Source: BD1-7 clade bacterium | Lineage (GTDB): Bacteria; Pseudomonadota; Gammaproteobacteria; Pseudomonadales; DT-91 | Length of the DNA: 64,000 bases | Assembly (NCBI GenBank): GCA_902705835.1 | Contig: CACSIN010000029.1 | Span: forward strand, 126,477-190,476 | Direction of reading: 5' to 3' | In this document: piece by piece, positions 51,879 to 61,802 of the stretch | Layout: every line of letters begins with the position of its first letter | Numbering within the stretch: the first letter of the stretch is position 1 | The notes under the pieces: model-generated | What the model saw: only the letters and a program-made list of their open reading frames with translations | The model's database searches: none | What the model was told of the DNA's origin: nothing | Translations under genes and position numbers: made by a program

Positions 51879-54308
51879 TTAGTCCGAAACACTCATTGAG
51901 CGGTACCTTTCTGGTTTTTCATCCTCATCCACTTCTCTACGCCGTTTTTCCTTACCTCCAAACATCACAACCAGCAGCGCGGGCGTCACTAGAAGATCAA
52001 TCAACAGGGCCAATACCGTAATCAGCGCGAGCGTCGTGCCAAACATCTGAAAAGATTTTATCGACGAAACAACGTTACCAAATGATGCTGAGCTGTAGAT
52101 GATGGTTGTGATCAAAAGCGCAGGGCCACAATCACGCACGGATATCATTGCCGATCTGGCAACACTGTTTCGGTTTTGATACGCCTGTTTAAAGTGGAAC
52201 AAATAGTGAAGCGTGTCATCCACGACCAACCCTAAAGCAATTGCACCGACGCTGATCGTCGTTTGATCCAGCGGCCAATCAACGAATACCATTACATTCA
52301 TCACAAGCACTATCGGCAGCAAATTCGGAATCATGCTAACCAACCCGATACGCAGGCTTTTCATCATGATGCCCATCAAAATAATAATGGTGACTAACGC
52401 AATAGCGTAGCTCTTCAACATCGAGCTCAACGCACGCGGTATCGATTCACCAAGCAAGGCCGTCAATCCCGTTACCACCGCACTATTTTCACCGAATTCG
52501 GATATTAGCAGTTTGTCGATTTCACCCAATACCTCATGATAAACAACGCCGTCTGCATAGGTCATTTTTAAGGTCAGTCGGGCATAACGAAAATCACTAT
52601 CAACCACATCGAGCAGATCATCACCGTTCGATATTTCGAATATCAACAACTCCTGTGCAATCAAATCCGCCTGATCGGGAATCACGTAAGCCGTCGGGTC
52701 ATTCTCATTGAGGGCTTTGTGGGTTTCTTTGATGATATTCAATACAGAATACGGCGTATCAAAATCAACTCCGGCAATATGGGTATGTGTTAACGCATCA
52801 CTGAGACGCTCCAGCTTTTGCAAAAATTCAGGTTTCAAAACCCCGTTATCAACACCACTATCAATCAAAACTTCAAAATTACCCGCTCCATGATAGTCGG
52901 CATCATAACGAAGCTGATCACTAACAATCGGCGCATCGGGTGGAAATACCGCAAGAATATCGTCAGAAAATCGAAGCTGAGTCGCATGCCAGACGCCGCC
53001 AACCAGCGCAACGACCGCCACCGCCGATATAACACGGGCGTGCTCGATCGACAGTCGAACACACGCGTTCGTTAATGTATTTACCCACTGTAGCGCCCGT
53101 AAATTTTGATTCACAGGTTTGATGCGAGAGACAGCCAATAACGCAGGAATCAACGTGACACTGAGCATCAAAGCCGTAAACACCGCGATCGCAGTGAAAA
53201 CGCCGAGGTCAGTAATAGATGCAAGATCAGCCGCAACAAACGATAAAAAGCCCGCACCCGTCGTTAAACTCGTCAGCAACACAGCTGGGGCAGAAACACT
53301 TACCGCATTCAAAACGGCTTCTTTTTTCATACCGTAATCAGTGTAATAACGGTAAAACAAGCTAAGAATGTGCACCGAGTCAGCGACGCCAATCGCCACT
53401 AAAATCGCCGGCAGTGATCCCATGGTTAGGGTATAAGGCGTGCCTGTTAATGCCATCATGCCGATGGCGACAATCAAGGATCCATTAATCACAGCCAAGG
53501 GAATTAACATCCCTGATACACGACGAAAGAAAACAAACAAAAATAAAAGTGTTAGCGTAAACGCCAAACCTGTTGTTAATCCGGTATCACTGAGAATCAA
53601 ACGATTTAGCGTCTCTTGGATCACCGGGTTACCTGCCAACACAGTGCGCGTATTGGTTCGCTCACTAAAGCTATTTAACTGCGAACGTATGGCGCGAACC
53701 GCTTCATCTTTTTTATCTTGATCAATGGCCACAAACTGACCACTTACCGGATCTTTCACCTGCGTTTGAAGTTCAACGATAAGCGCTAATGCATTCCCCT
53801 GAGCACTGATCAGCCGATTATAATAATTGGGTGATGCTAGTAAATAATCCTCAAGCGTCTCTTGCGGCCATCGTTGTTTAAAGCCTACCTGAGGGTAATC
53901 TTCCAACAATTCTTCCACGATTAATTCACCGTCAACACCATAGGTGTAACGCGCATTCATCGTGCTCGTAATCTCATGCACATAAGGCTCAGTAGATTCG
54001 AGCAACTGCTGCAAAGCGGCAATGTTAGCTATCGCGTCTTTATCCACGCCATTGTCTGCATTCACACTGACCAGAATTACATCATCAGAACCAAAGTGTG
54101 CCTGAAACGTATCAAAGTGCTGCCGTATGGGGTCATCTTTATGCAATCTTGCCTCAACAGAGGTATCCATCGTCAAGTTTGCCATGCTGAGTATCATAGC
54201 GACCATGATCAGGCCGGTTGTGACAATAACCCAAATTGCGTAGCGATAGCTGAAATCGGCCCACAATCGAAAGGCCCTTTGTAAATAGGTATCGGGTAGC
54301 GTCCCCAT
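51879..54308 (-). CDS. RND superfamily (MMPL/HAE3-type) exporter
   Basis: An 809-residue membrane protein with the duplicated RND layout: helix 1 (about 27-47), a large periplasmic loop, helices 2-6 (about 245-400), a second helix and loop, and helices 8-12 (about 640-790). GDDxxH-like pieces are visible as AIGVADSVHILSLFYRYY in the first half and ALGLVVDDTLHYLFHFKQ in the second, the conserved proton-relay Asp-His region of HAE3/MmpL proteins. Substrates in this group include lipids, hopanoids and sterols. No adaptor or outer-membrane gene is adjacent. GGAG lies before the ATG. Confidence 0.88.
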   Translation of the reverse strand: MGTLPDTYLQRAFRLWADFSYRYAIWVIVTTGLIMVAMILSMANLTMDTSVEARLHKDDPIRQHFDTFQAHFGSDDVILVSVNADNGVDKDAIANIAALQQLLESTEPYVHEITSTMNARYTYGVDGELIVEELLEDYPQVGFKQRWPQETLEDYLLASPNYYNRLISAQGNALALIVELQTQVKDPVSGQFVAIDQDKKDEAVRAIRSQLNSFSERTNTRTVLAGNPVIQETLNRLILSDTGLTTGLAFTLTLLFLFVFFRRVSGMLIPLAVINGSLIVAIGMMALTGTPYTLTMGSLPAILVAIGVADSVHILSLFYRYYTDYGMKKEAVLNAVSVSAPAVLLTSLTTGAGFLSFVAADLASITDLGVFTAIAVFTALMLSVTLIPALLAVSRIKPVNQNLRALQWVNTLTNACVRLSIEHARVISAVAVVALVGGVWHATQLRFSDDILAVFPPDAPIVSDQLRYDADYHGAGNFEVLIDSGVDNGVLKPEFLQKLERLSDALTHTHIAGVDFDTPYSVLNIIKETHKALNENDPTAYVIPDQADLIAQELLIFEISNGDDLLDVVDSDFRYARLTLKMTYADGVVYHEVLGEIDKLLISEFGENSAVVTGLTALLGESIPRALSSMLKSYAIALVTIIILMGIMMKSLRIGLVSMIPNLLPIVLVMNVMVFVDWPLDQTTISVGAIALGLVVDDTLHYLFHFKQAYQNRNSVARSAMISVRDCGPALLITTIIYSSASFGNVVSSIKSFQMFGTTLALITVLALLIDLLVTPALLVVMFGGKEKRRREVDEDEKPERYRSMSVSD

Positions 54309-54420
54309 GAATAACTCCGTTCAATAAGATAGTGGATCACGCGAATAGAAAAGCATATTCAAAGGCCAGCGTAGCCTTGCAGGAATTCAATAAGTAGTCT
54401 CGATACCCGCGTATCGATTC

Positions 54421-54432
54421 TGCATATATGCA
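54421..54432. promoter_or_regulatory. Palindrome in the RND/LysR intergenic region
   Basis: TGCATATATGCA is a perfect 12-bp palindrome between the divergent RND exporter and LysR regulator genes. It may be an operator or simply part of an AT-rich promoter. Confidence 0.35.
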
Positions 54433-54478
54433 TATGGATGAGCTAAGAAGAACGGTAAGATATAGAAATGAGCAGAGA

Positions 54479-54515
54479 CTAACGCTCGGAGTTAGGGCTT
54501 GAGTTAGAGTTAGGG
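54479..54515 (+). repeat. GAGTTAG repeats directly upstream of the LysR gene
   Basis: GAGTTAG occurs at 54489-54495, 54501-54507 and 54507-54513, preceded by the inverted copy CTAAC at 54479-54483. The last copy merges with the AGGGA ribosome binding site of the gene starting at 54525. The array could be an autoregulatory binding site or a replication-slippage product. Confidence 0.5.
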
Positions 54516-54524
54516 AAAGAAATA

Positions 54525-55421
54525 ATGAACTGGGACAACATCCGGATATTTACCACCGTGCATGAGTGCGGCTCGATCGGAAAGGCAGCAGCACGGCTTT
54601 CTCTCAATCACAGCACAGTACTACGGCGACTCGATCAACTTGAACAAACATTAGGCGTGAAACTATTCGTACGTTCGACATCGGGCTACCAAATGACCGA
54701 TGCAGCAGAACAACTCCTGGAACACGCAACGACAATGCACGACAGTGCTAACGCGTTTCATCGGGCCGCTGCCGGTAATATTGAAGAAACCACCAGCCCA
54801 ATTCGCATAACCTTGTCGCCGAGCATGGCAACAACCCTGATGCGCAGCATCGTCGAATTCCAAACACAATACCCGCAGTACCAGCTTGATGTCGCCGCAG
54901 ACATCAACTTGAGTGATCTATCTCGCCTAGAAGCCGATGTCGCGATTCGCTACACCAATAACCCACCAGAACACTATGTTGGCCGGCAGGTTTTGAGCCT
55001 GCCGCAAAAGCTCTATGTGAGCCGCCAGTATCTGGCCGAGCACCCATCGATGCATGACGTCAGTGATATTGAAGACTGGGTGGTACTCGCGATGCCCGCG
55101 TTTGGCAATCAATTTGAACAATGGATTGAAAGCCTAGGTGACAAAGGCAGAGTTTCAATCAAAACCAACGCCACAGACCTAGCCATAGAGGCCGTGGCCG
55201 GTGGCGCAGGGGCATGTTTTTTACCCGAGCTGCGAGCCGCTGAACGTACAGAGTTAACGCCCCTAGATTTGGATCCGTTCGATTCGACATTAGGAATCTG
55301 GTTATTGACGCATAAAGATCTTCGCTACCAACCCAGCATCCGTCGCTTTATGCGTTTTATGGCAGAAGATTTACAGAAGAAGTTACCCGAGTACGCCATC
55401 AATACTGGGGAATTCGTCTAG
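54525..55421 (+). CDS. LysR-family transcriptional regulator
   Basis: A 298-residue LTTR. The N-terminal helix-turn-helix is clear: MNWDNIRIFTTVHECGSIGK, AAARLSLNHSTVLRRLDQLE, QTLGVKLFVR. The C-terminal effector domain has the ITLSPSMATTLMRSIVEFQ and VAIRYTNNPPEHYVGRQVL segments of the subgroup that begins with MNWD. The target is unknown; the divergent RND exporter gene is the obvious candidate, as LysR regulators often control a divergent neighbour. Short direct repeats cover its leader. Confidence 0.9.
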   Translation: MNWDNIRIFTTVHECGSIGKAAARLSLNHSTVLRRLDQLEQTLGVKLFVRSTSGYQMTDAAEQLLEHATTMHDSANAFHRAAAGNIEETTSPIRITLSPSMATTLMRSIVEFQTQYPQYQLDVAADINLSDLSRLEADVAIRYTNNPPEHYVGRQVLSLPQKLYVSRQYLAEHPSMHDVSDIEDWVVLAMPAFGNQFEQWIESLGDKGRVSIKTNATDLAIEAVAGGAGACFLPELRAAERTELTPLDLDPFDSTLGIWLLTHKDLRYQPSIRRFMRFMAEDLQKKLPEYAINTGEFV

Positions 55422-55487
55422 CCAAAGCACGAATAGATGCCCAAACCGGATGCCCCGGCAGAAATATAAATGCCCGATTCAAAGGCG

Positions 55488-55515
55488 AAAAAAAAGCGCT
55501 AAACAGCGCTTTTTT
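55488..55515. terminator. Bidirectional terminator between lysR and ilvE
   Basis: AAAAAAGCGCT (55490-55500), loop AAAC, AGCGCTTTTTT (55505-55515) form a perfect stem with A- and T-tracts, between the convergent LysR and ilvE genes. Confidence 0.88.
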
Positions 55516-55536
55516 GAAGGTAACGAGCGTTGGCAA

Positions 55537-56463
55537 TTACTTAACCGCAGTCAACCACTCCGGGTTTTGACTACGACGGCCTTTCACCTGATCAAAATAC
55601 ATTGCCTGCATCTTTGTCGTAATCGGCCCACGAACGCCTTCGCCAATTTTACGCGAATCCAGCTCACGAATCGGCAGTACTTCAGCGGCAGTACCGGTGA
55701 AGAAAGCCTCATCTGCCACGTACACTTCATCACGCGTGATGCGCTTCTCTTCAACTTCTAGGCCTAGCTCTTTGGCGAAGTGGAAGATGGTGTTACGGGT
55801 GATACCGTCAAGGCAGGAAGTCAGCTCTGGCGTGTAGATTTTACCATCGCGGATGATAAAGATATTTTCGCCGCTGCCTTCAGCCACATAACCTTCGTTA
55901 TCCAGCAACAAAGCTTCTTCCGCGCCGCTATCTAGTGCTTCACGCAATGCCAGCATGGAGTTGATGTAATGGCCATTGGCTTTGGCTTTACACATAGAGA
56001 TATTAACGTGGTGACGGGTATACGATGATGTACGAACCTTGATGCCGATTTCACGCGCTTCAGGGCTCATATAAGCCGGCCAATCCCAAGCAGCAACAAT
56101 CACATGTGCTTTAAGGTTATCAGCACGCAGGCCCATACCTTCTGAGCCGTAAAAACACATGGGGCGCAGGTACGCTTCATCCAAGTTGTTTTCACGCACA
56201 ACGGCACGCTGTGCTTCATTCAATTCTTCTTTGCTGTAAGGAACTTCCATCTGCAGAATGTGAGCAGAACGAAACAACCGATCGGTATGCTCATTCAAAC
56301 GGAAGATACATGGGCCTTGGTCAGCCGTGTTGTAGGCACGAACACCTTCAAACACACCCAGGCCATAATGCAGTGTGTGGGTTAAGACGTGGACTTTGGC
56401 ATCTTTCCATGGCACCAATTCACCATCAAACCAAATTACCCCTTCACGATCAGCCATGGACAT
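55537..56463 (-). CDS. ilvE: Branched-chain amino acid aminotransferase IlvE
   Basis: A 308-residue fold-type IV PLP enzyme that transaminates leucine, isoleucine and valine with 2-oxoglutarate. The N-terminus MSMADREGVIWFDGELVPWK matches Pseudomonas IlvE, fixing the start. The PLP lysine lies in KAKANGHYINSM (about residue 160), and GYVAEGSGENIFI and DEAFFTGTAAEV are the class IV signatures. GGAG lies 10 bases before the ATG. It follows glnE on the same strand after 312 bases, an order common in gammaproteobacteria. Confidence 0.96.
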   Translation of the reverse strand: MSMADREGVIWFDGELVPWKDAKVHVLTHTLHYGLGVFEGVRAYNTADQGPCIFRLNEHTDRLFRSAHILQMEVPYSKEELNEAQRAVVRENNLDEAYLRPMCFYGSEGMGLRADNLKAHVIVAAWDWPAYMSPEAREIGIKVRTSSYTRHHVNISMCKAKANGHYINSMLALREALDSGAEEALLLDNEGYVAEGSGENIFIIRDGKIYTPELTSCLDGITRNTIFHFAKELGLEVEEKRITRDEVYVADEAFFTGTAAEVLPIRELDSRKIGEGVRGPITTKMQAMYFDQVKGRRSQNPEWLTAVK

Positions 56464-56775
56464 TGTTTTCTAGCTCCGACTCAAACGACTATTTCAAGAC
56501 CTATAACAAACACGACCACACTCACTTAGGAGGCTCTATCGTATTCGTTGATTTCACGATAAATGTCTCGCACCCTCAACTTACCGGGAGCGAACAACAC
56601 CTGTATTTGCTGCGCTATTGTACTGTTTTTACGCGCATCTGGGTTGTATCAGCTTACTGGCTTCAGGCATTTCCAGCCCGTTCCCACGTTACCGACAACC
56701 GTGATGGCTGCGCAAACGACGATTCACAAACCGCCTAGCCATCACATGAAAAATGCCGGCGATCTGGAACATACG
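56464..56775. other. Intergenic region between glnE and ilvE
   Basis: These 312 bases contain no accepted gene. Frames open on the plus strand here run through ilvE or lack ribosome binding sites. No terminator for glnE or FNR-type box was seen. Confidence 0.5.
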
Positions 56776-59718
56776 TTACTCAACAGCAACATCCAGATTG
56801 GTCCGACATTCATCATCACCTGCACCTAGCAAACGACACCACAGCGCTTTTACAGCCTGTCGGTGACGTAAGAAATCAGCCGCGGGGGCTTCATTTTTCT
56901 CTTGCCTGAGCCCCAATTTATGGCCATAAGAGCGGTACGCTTGATAAGCAGCAACCACATCTCGGCGCTCAAACTCGGTGATCAGACCGGTGTCTGCCAA
57001 CAGTTCGAGTATCCGGATATTGTCGGTAAATCGGGTCAATTCCGGATGTTCGCGCGACCAAGCAAGAACCGCGTACTGTACCATAAATTCAATATCAACG
57101 ATGCCCCAACGGCTGTGTTTTAAATGAAATATCTCGGATGCTGGCGATCTTGCGTAAGTCGGTGCCAGGTTATCGTGCATCTTCTTACGCATTTTGATCA
57201 CTTCACACGCCAGCTCTTCATGTGAACGCTCGCGCATTAAGGTCGCTTTGCGAATTTTTTTGAAACCCTGGCCCACAGCCATTGATCCGGCAACGATACG
57301 GCCACGCACGAGTGCTTGATGCTCCCATGTCCAAGCTTCGTTATCCTGATAACGCTCAAAGGCATCCAGTGAACTTACCAACAAGCCTTTGCCGCCGGAT
57401 GGCCGCAGACGCATATCGACTTCATACAGCTGCCCTAGCTGCGTGCGCGTTGACAACATATGAATGATGCGTTGCCCCAAACGGGTAAAAAATTGGCGGG
57501 AGTCGACGGGCTTGTCGCCATCCGTTGTGCCTTGATCACAGCCCTGATACAAAAATACCAAATCAAGATCCGAGTTATGGCCCAGCTCGATACCGCCCAA
57601 CTTGCCATAGGCAACAACGGCAAAGTTTGTGTCCATACAAGGCTCACCGCTGACTGATGGGCAACCGTGTTTGTTCACCATGAAATCCCAGCTGAGCTGC
57701 AACACATAGTTGAGGATCGCCTCGGCCACATAACTGAGATAATCGGACACTTTAAACAGGGGAAGTTCGCCCGTCGCCTCGGCCACGACAATGTTCATTT
57801 GCCGCGCCAGCTTGAAGTAACGCAGCATATCCATATGGTCTTCGAGATCATCTTCATTGATGCGCAGTGAGTGCTGGCGCAGGCTTTCACGTAATTCGTT
57901 AGGCTCGGGCACATGCCGCAGGCCTTTTTCAGTGAGTAATTCATCCAATAACACTGGGTGATGAATCAACTGCTGCATAACCCAGGTGCTTACGCTGGCA
58001 ATGGTAATCAGGCGATCGAGTGCCTTGGGGTTTTCGTTCAAGAGCACCAAATAAGTCGTACGGCGAAGCACCGACTCCACTAGCTTCACCATCAATTCAA
58101 CCGCGTTAATACGATGGGTTTGCGCCTGCAGGCAGGCCAACATCTGCTCGGCAAATTTATCCACACGTTCACGTGCGACGTCATCGAGCTTGGCGAGTGT
58201 TTTGTTCTCTCGCAGCTCAACTAGGCAGTTGGTTTCATGAGTATCAAAACCATGGGCTTGCAGCTCATCACGAAGCTGCGTCACGTCATCACTGGCCCAT
58301 GCATCCGCCCACGCCTGCTGTACTTCATCAGTTTCTTCGTCAACTTCTTCAACAACGTGGTCAAAGTGTTCACGCACACGGGTACGGTGCACGCCATAGG
58401 CTGCCATAAATGCCGCCCAATCCTCGTACCCTAATGCATAGGCAATGCGCAGCTGGCCATCTTCATCATTGGGTAAACGCTGGGTTTGTTCGTCATTCAA
58501 TGCTTGAATGGCATGCTCTGCATTACGCAAAAACACATACGCGGCGAGTAATTCATCACTGGCGTTTTCAGGTAACGCACCGGCTGTATCGAGGTGTTGA
58601 TACACCTGCCGCAAGCTGCGGGTTTGCAGTTTTTCATCACGACCGCCATATATCAGCTGGTAAGCTTGAGCGATAAATTCAATTTCGCGTATACCACCAG
58701 CACCCAACTTAACATCGTCCTGCTTGCCTAAACGGCGCACTTCACGGGTGATCAAGCTTTTCATATCGCGCAATGCTTGAATGGCTGAGAAGTCGGTATA
58801 ACGGCGATACACAAACGGCCGTAAATCACGCATTAGGGATGCACCCGCTGCACCACCCACCACGTCGCGGGCCTTGATCATGGCGTAGCGTTCCCATTCA
58901 CGACCTTGATCTTCGTAATAGATTTCCATCGCTGCAAAATTCATCGCCAACGCGCCGCTTTGGCCATAGGGGCGCAAACGCATATCAACCCGAAACACAA
59001 AACCGTCAATGGAGACTTTGTCGAGCGATTTGATCAGGCGCTGCCCTAGTCGCGTAAAAAACATCTGATTGGCAAGCGGCTTATCGCCGTTGGTGGTGCC
59101 GCTTTCTTCGAAAGCAAACATCAGATCGATATCCGATGATAAATTCAGCTCATGGGCACCGAGTTTCCCCATGCCCAAAACAACCAGATGCTGAGGCTCA
59201 CCCGATGACTCGCCGATCGGCACACCGTGCTTCTGGGCTAGCTTGTGGTAGTGAAATTCAACTGTTTCGTGGATACAAACATCCGCAAATACCGACAATT
59301 CTTCAACTAACATCCAAGTATCACAAAGCCGGTTGAGATCACGATAGATAAACCGGCTCATCTGCCGGTGGCGTGTTTCGCGTAGCGCTTGATCAAAGCC
59401 GATTTCATCATCGGGCAACCCTGCAAACAAAGCGCTGAATGCCTCCTTCGACATGGGGTGATCAAGCGTATCGCTGACAAGAACATCTAGCAGTATTTGC
59501 GGTTTCCGCGCCCATTGCCGGGCCAGATAATCACTGACTGCCAAACACCGATTTAATCGCGTTAACCGCGCTTTATCGATCAGTTGCTCACTCAATTGGC
59601 AGGCTTGTTCGTCGGTCGCCGCCTCAAAGATGGCTTGCCATGCTTTGCTAATACGGGGCTTCAAAGCATCAGGAAATGCATCTTCCAGAGTTTGTTCAAT
59701 TGTGGCCAGTTCAGTCAC
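56776..59718 (-). CDS. glnE: Bifunctional glutamine synthetase adenylyltransferase/deadenylase GlnE
   Basis: A 980-residue protein with two nucleotidyltransferase domains. The first (deadenylylase half) has GMGKLGAHELNLSSDIDL near residue 191 and FVFRVDMRLRPYG; the second (adenylylase half) has YGKLGGIELGHNSDLDLVF near 690 and YEVDMRLRPSG. Each is followed by a helical GlnD-like domain. GlnE adds or removes AMP on glutamine synthetase in response to PII and glutamine. Length and layout are normal. It appears to be transcribed with ilvE downstream. Confidence 0.97.
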   Translation of the reverse strand: MTELATIEQTLEDAFPDALKPRISKAWQAIFEAATDEQACQLSEQLIDKARLTRLNRCLAVSDYLARQWARKPQILLDVLVSDTLDHPMSKEAFSALFAGLPDDEIGFDQALRETRHRQMSRFIYRDLNRLCDTWMLVEELSVFADVCIHETVEFHYHKLAQKHGVPIGESSGEPQHLVVLGMGKLGAHELNLSSDIDLMFAFEESGTTNGDKPLANQMFFTRLGQRLIKSLDKVSIDGFVFRVDMRLRPYGQSGALAMNFAAMEIYYEDQGREWERYAMIKARDVVGGAAGASLMRDLRPFVYRRYTDFSAIQALRDMKSLITREVRRLGKQDDVKLGAGGIREIEFIAQAYQLIYGGRDEKLQTRSLRQVYQHLDTAGALPENASDELLAAYVFLRNAEHAIQALNDEQTQRLPNDEDGQLRIAYALGYEDWAAFMAAYGVHRTRVREHFDHVVEEVDEETDEVQQAWADAWASDDVTQLRDELQAHGFDTHETNCLVELRENKTLAKLDDVARERVDKFAEQMLACLQAQTHRINAVELMVKLVESVLRRTTYLVLLNENPKALDRLITIASVSTWVMQQLIHHPVLLDELLTEKGLRHVPEPNELRESLRQHSLRINEDDLEDHMDMLRYFKLARQMNIVVAEATGELPLFKVSDYLSYVAEAILNYVLQLSWDFMVNKHGCPSVSGEPCMDTNFAVVAYGKLGGIELGHNSDLDLVFLYQGCDQGTTDGDKPVDSRQFFTRLGQRIIHMLSTRTQLGQLYEVDMRLRPSGGKGLLVSSLDAFERYQDNEAWTWEHQALVRGRIVAGSMAVGQGFKKIRKATLMRERSHEELACEVIKMRKKMHDNLAPTYARSPASEIFHLKHSRWGIVDIEFMVQYAVLAWSREHPELTRFTDNIRILELLADTGLITEFERRDVVAAYQAYRSYGHKLGLRQEKNEAPAADFLRHRQAVKALWCRLLGAGDDECRTNLDVAVE

Positions 59719-59862
59719 GCAAGATCCTCGTTGTCACGCCAGATGAATAGTTGTCACTGCCATGCTACCAATCTCGGCAGCTAGGGGATAGCAGACAGAT
59801 CAAGTGCGGGGAGAATTCGTACAACTGGCAGTACGTATCAAAGGGATATAACAAAAGCTCCA

Positions 59863-61632
59863 TCAAACAGCATGAATCGCCGGAGCCACCCGAAGGATTT
59901 CTTCAATGGTTGTCATACCGGCTTTAACCTTCTGGGCACCGCTGAGGCGCAGCGTTCGCATGCCCTCTTTCATCGCTTGCCGGCGCATACCGCCGAGATC
60001 ACACTGCGGCTGAATAAAGGCCTGTACTTTGGGGCTGGCTTCTAAAATTTCATAGATACCCATACGGCCTAAATAGCCGGTATTTCGGCATTCTAGGCAA
60101 CCGACAGGTTGATAGATCGTTTTCGGGGGGTCGACCTTCCACGGTGCAACAAGATCGTGCCATTGCTGCTCATCGATTTCACCGGGCGCTTTGCAGTGCG
60201 GGCATAGGGTTCTCACCAAACGTTGTGCCATTACGCCAAGCAATGTAGCTCGCACCAAATACGGCTCAAGGCCTACTTCCATCAACCGAGTGATGGCGGT
60301 TGGGGCATCATTGGTGTGCAATGTTGATAATACGAGGTGACCGGTTAATGCCGCTTGCACAGCCATTTGTGCCGTTTCTGCATCACGGATCTCACCAATC
60401 ATGATGATGTCTGGATCTTGACGCAGCAATGAGCGAACACCGGCGGCAAAGTCGAGACCAATAGCGTGATGCACCTGCATCTGATTAAACGAATCTTCGA
60501 TCATCTCGATCGGGTCTTCGATAGAGCATACGTTCACCTGCTCTGTTGCCAAGCCTTTGAGGGTGGAATATAAGGTGGTAGTTTTACCCGACCCTGTTGG
60601 CCCGGTAACCAATACGATACCGTTGGGTTTGGTGGTCATATGTTGCCAACGATCAAAATCTTGATTAGCGAGACCGAGCTGCGAGAAGCTGCGTAATAAA
60701 ACATCCGGATCAAAAATCCGCATCACGAGTTTTTCGCCAAAAGCAGTTGGAATCGTCGATAAACGCAGTTCAACTTCGTTGCCCAAAGGCGTTTTGGTTT
60801 TTAGACGGCCATCCTGCGGTTTACGCTTTTCAGCGATATTCATGCGCCCCATAGTTTTAATACGGCTAATTGAAGCCAACGCAGCATTAATTGGCATGTC
60901 GTAGACCCGGTGTAACACACCATCGATACGAAAACGGATATAACCCACCTCACGGCGCGGCTCAATGTGAATATCACTGGCACGCTGATCGAACGCATAC
61001 TGAAAAATCCAGTCAACTATGGTGACGATATGCTGGTCACCGGCATCCGGATCTTTAATCTCGTTCAGCTCAAGAAAGGCTTCAAGGTTATGGCCTGTGG
61101 AATAACCTTTATTTGCCGTAGCGCCGGAAATGGATTTTGACAGGGCGTAGAATTCAGTGCGATAGCGTTTAATATCAGCCGGGTTGGCAAACACCCGCTC
61201 GACCGGTTTGTTTAAAACGTGTTCAAGATTTTCGATCCAGAGGGATTTAAATGGCTGCTCGCAAGCAACGACAACTCGGTTCGGCCAGACCTCAACAGCA
61301 AGAATATTGTGCTGTTCAGCAAAGGCATATGACATGACAGATGTGATTTTGGCTGCATCAATTTTCAGCGGATCAATATTGAAAAGTGGCAGTTTGGCTT
61401 CAGCGGCCATCCACTCACAGAGAAATTCTGCGGTTAGTTGCTTCGCAGCATCTTGCAGATTCACCAATTGTTGATCAGCAATGTATACCAACGGGTGTTT
61501 ATCCAGATCGCCTTTTCCGCGCGGCAAGGCGATAACTCGATCGGCATCATCTTGCGAGATAAGCCCTTGCTGGCAAAGTTGTGAAAGTAACTGACGAAGG
61601 TCTATGGCTTTTTCAGGCTGTGCTAGATTCAC
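59863..61632 (-). CDS. GspE/PilB family secretion ATPase
   Basis: A 589-residue type II secretion/type IV pilus traffic ATPase. It has an N-terminal GspE-N domain (about 55-160), then the ATPase core with Walker A GPTGSGKTTT (344-353), the Asp box MIGEIRDAETA, Walker B-like and His box TGHLVLSTLHTNDAPTA, and a four-cysteine zinc loop (CPHCKAPG ... CLECRNTGY). It drives pseudopilus or pilus assembly at the inner membrane. No other gsp or pil gene is adjacent, so it is an isolated member; GspE and PilB cannot be separated here. Confidence 0.9.
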   Translation of the reverse strand: MNLAQPEKAIDLRQLLSQLCQQGLISQDDADRVIALPRGKGDLDKHPLVYIADQQLVNLQDAAKQLTAEFLCEWMAAEAKLPLFNIDPLKIDAAKITSVMSYAFAEQHNILAVEVWPNRVVVACEQPFKSLWIENLEHVLNKPVERVFANPADIKRYRTEFYALSKSISGATANKGYSTGHNLEAFLELNEIKDPDAGDQHIVTIVDWIFQYAFDQRASDIHIEPRREVGYIRFRIDGVLHRVYDMPINAALASISRIKTMGRMNIAEKRKPQDGRLKTKTPLGNEVELRLSTIPTAFGEKLVMRIFDPDVLLRSFSQLGLANQDFDRWQHMTTKPNGIVLVTGPTGSGKTTTLYSTLKGLATEQVNVCSIEDPIEMIEDSFNQMQVHHAIGLDFAAGVRSLLRQDPDIIMIGEIRDAETAQMAVQAALTGHLVLSTLHTNDAPTAITRLMEVGLEPYLVRATLLGVMAQRLVRTLCPHCKAPGEIDEQQWHDLVAPWKVDPPKTIYQPVGCLECRNTGYLGRMGIYEILEASPKVQAFIQPQCDLGGMRRQAMKEGMRTLRLSGAQKVKAGMTTIEEILRVAPAIHAV

Positions 61633-61802
61633 TATTAGCTCTCATGGATTGTGGTTATCGCAACCTCTGTTAGATGAGTATGAGCATACTGGTCAGCCAG
61701 ACAAGAAGCCAGTATATCCAGGCAAGTTGATAACTACCCGCGCAACCGGCACAACGCAGTTACGCAAACCAGGCAGACGACTTACAGAGGCTCCATCATC
61801 TT

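Noticed and set aside
54491-54515. GTTAGGG copies resembling telomere repeats
   Set aside because: Only two exact copies in a bacterial promoter region; treated as short direct repeats.
56211-56738. Plus-strand frame of 175 codons across the 5' end of ilvE
   Set aside because: More than half lies antisense to the well-supported ilvE gene, and the composition is not protein-like.
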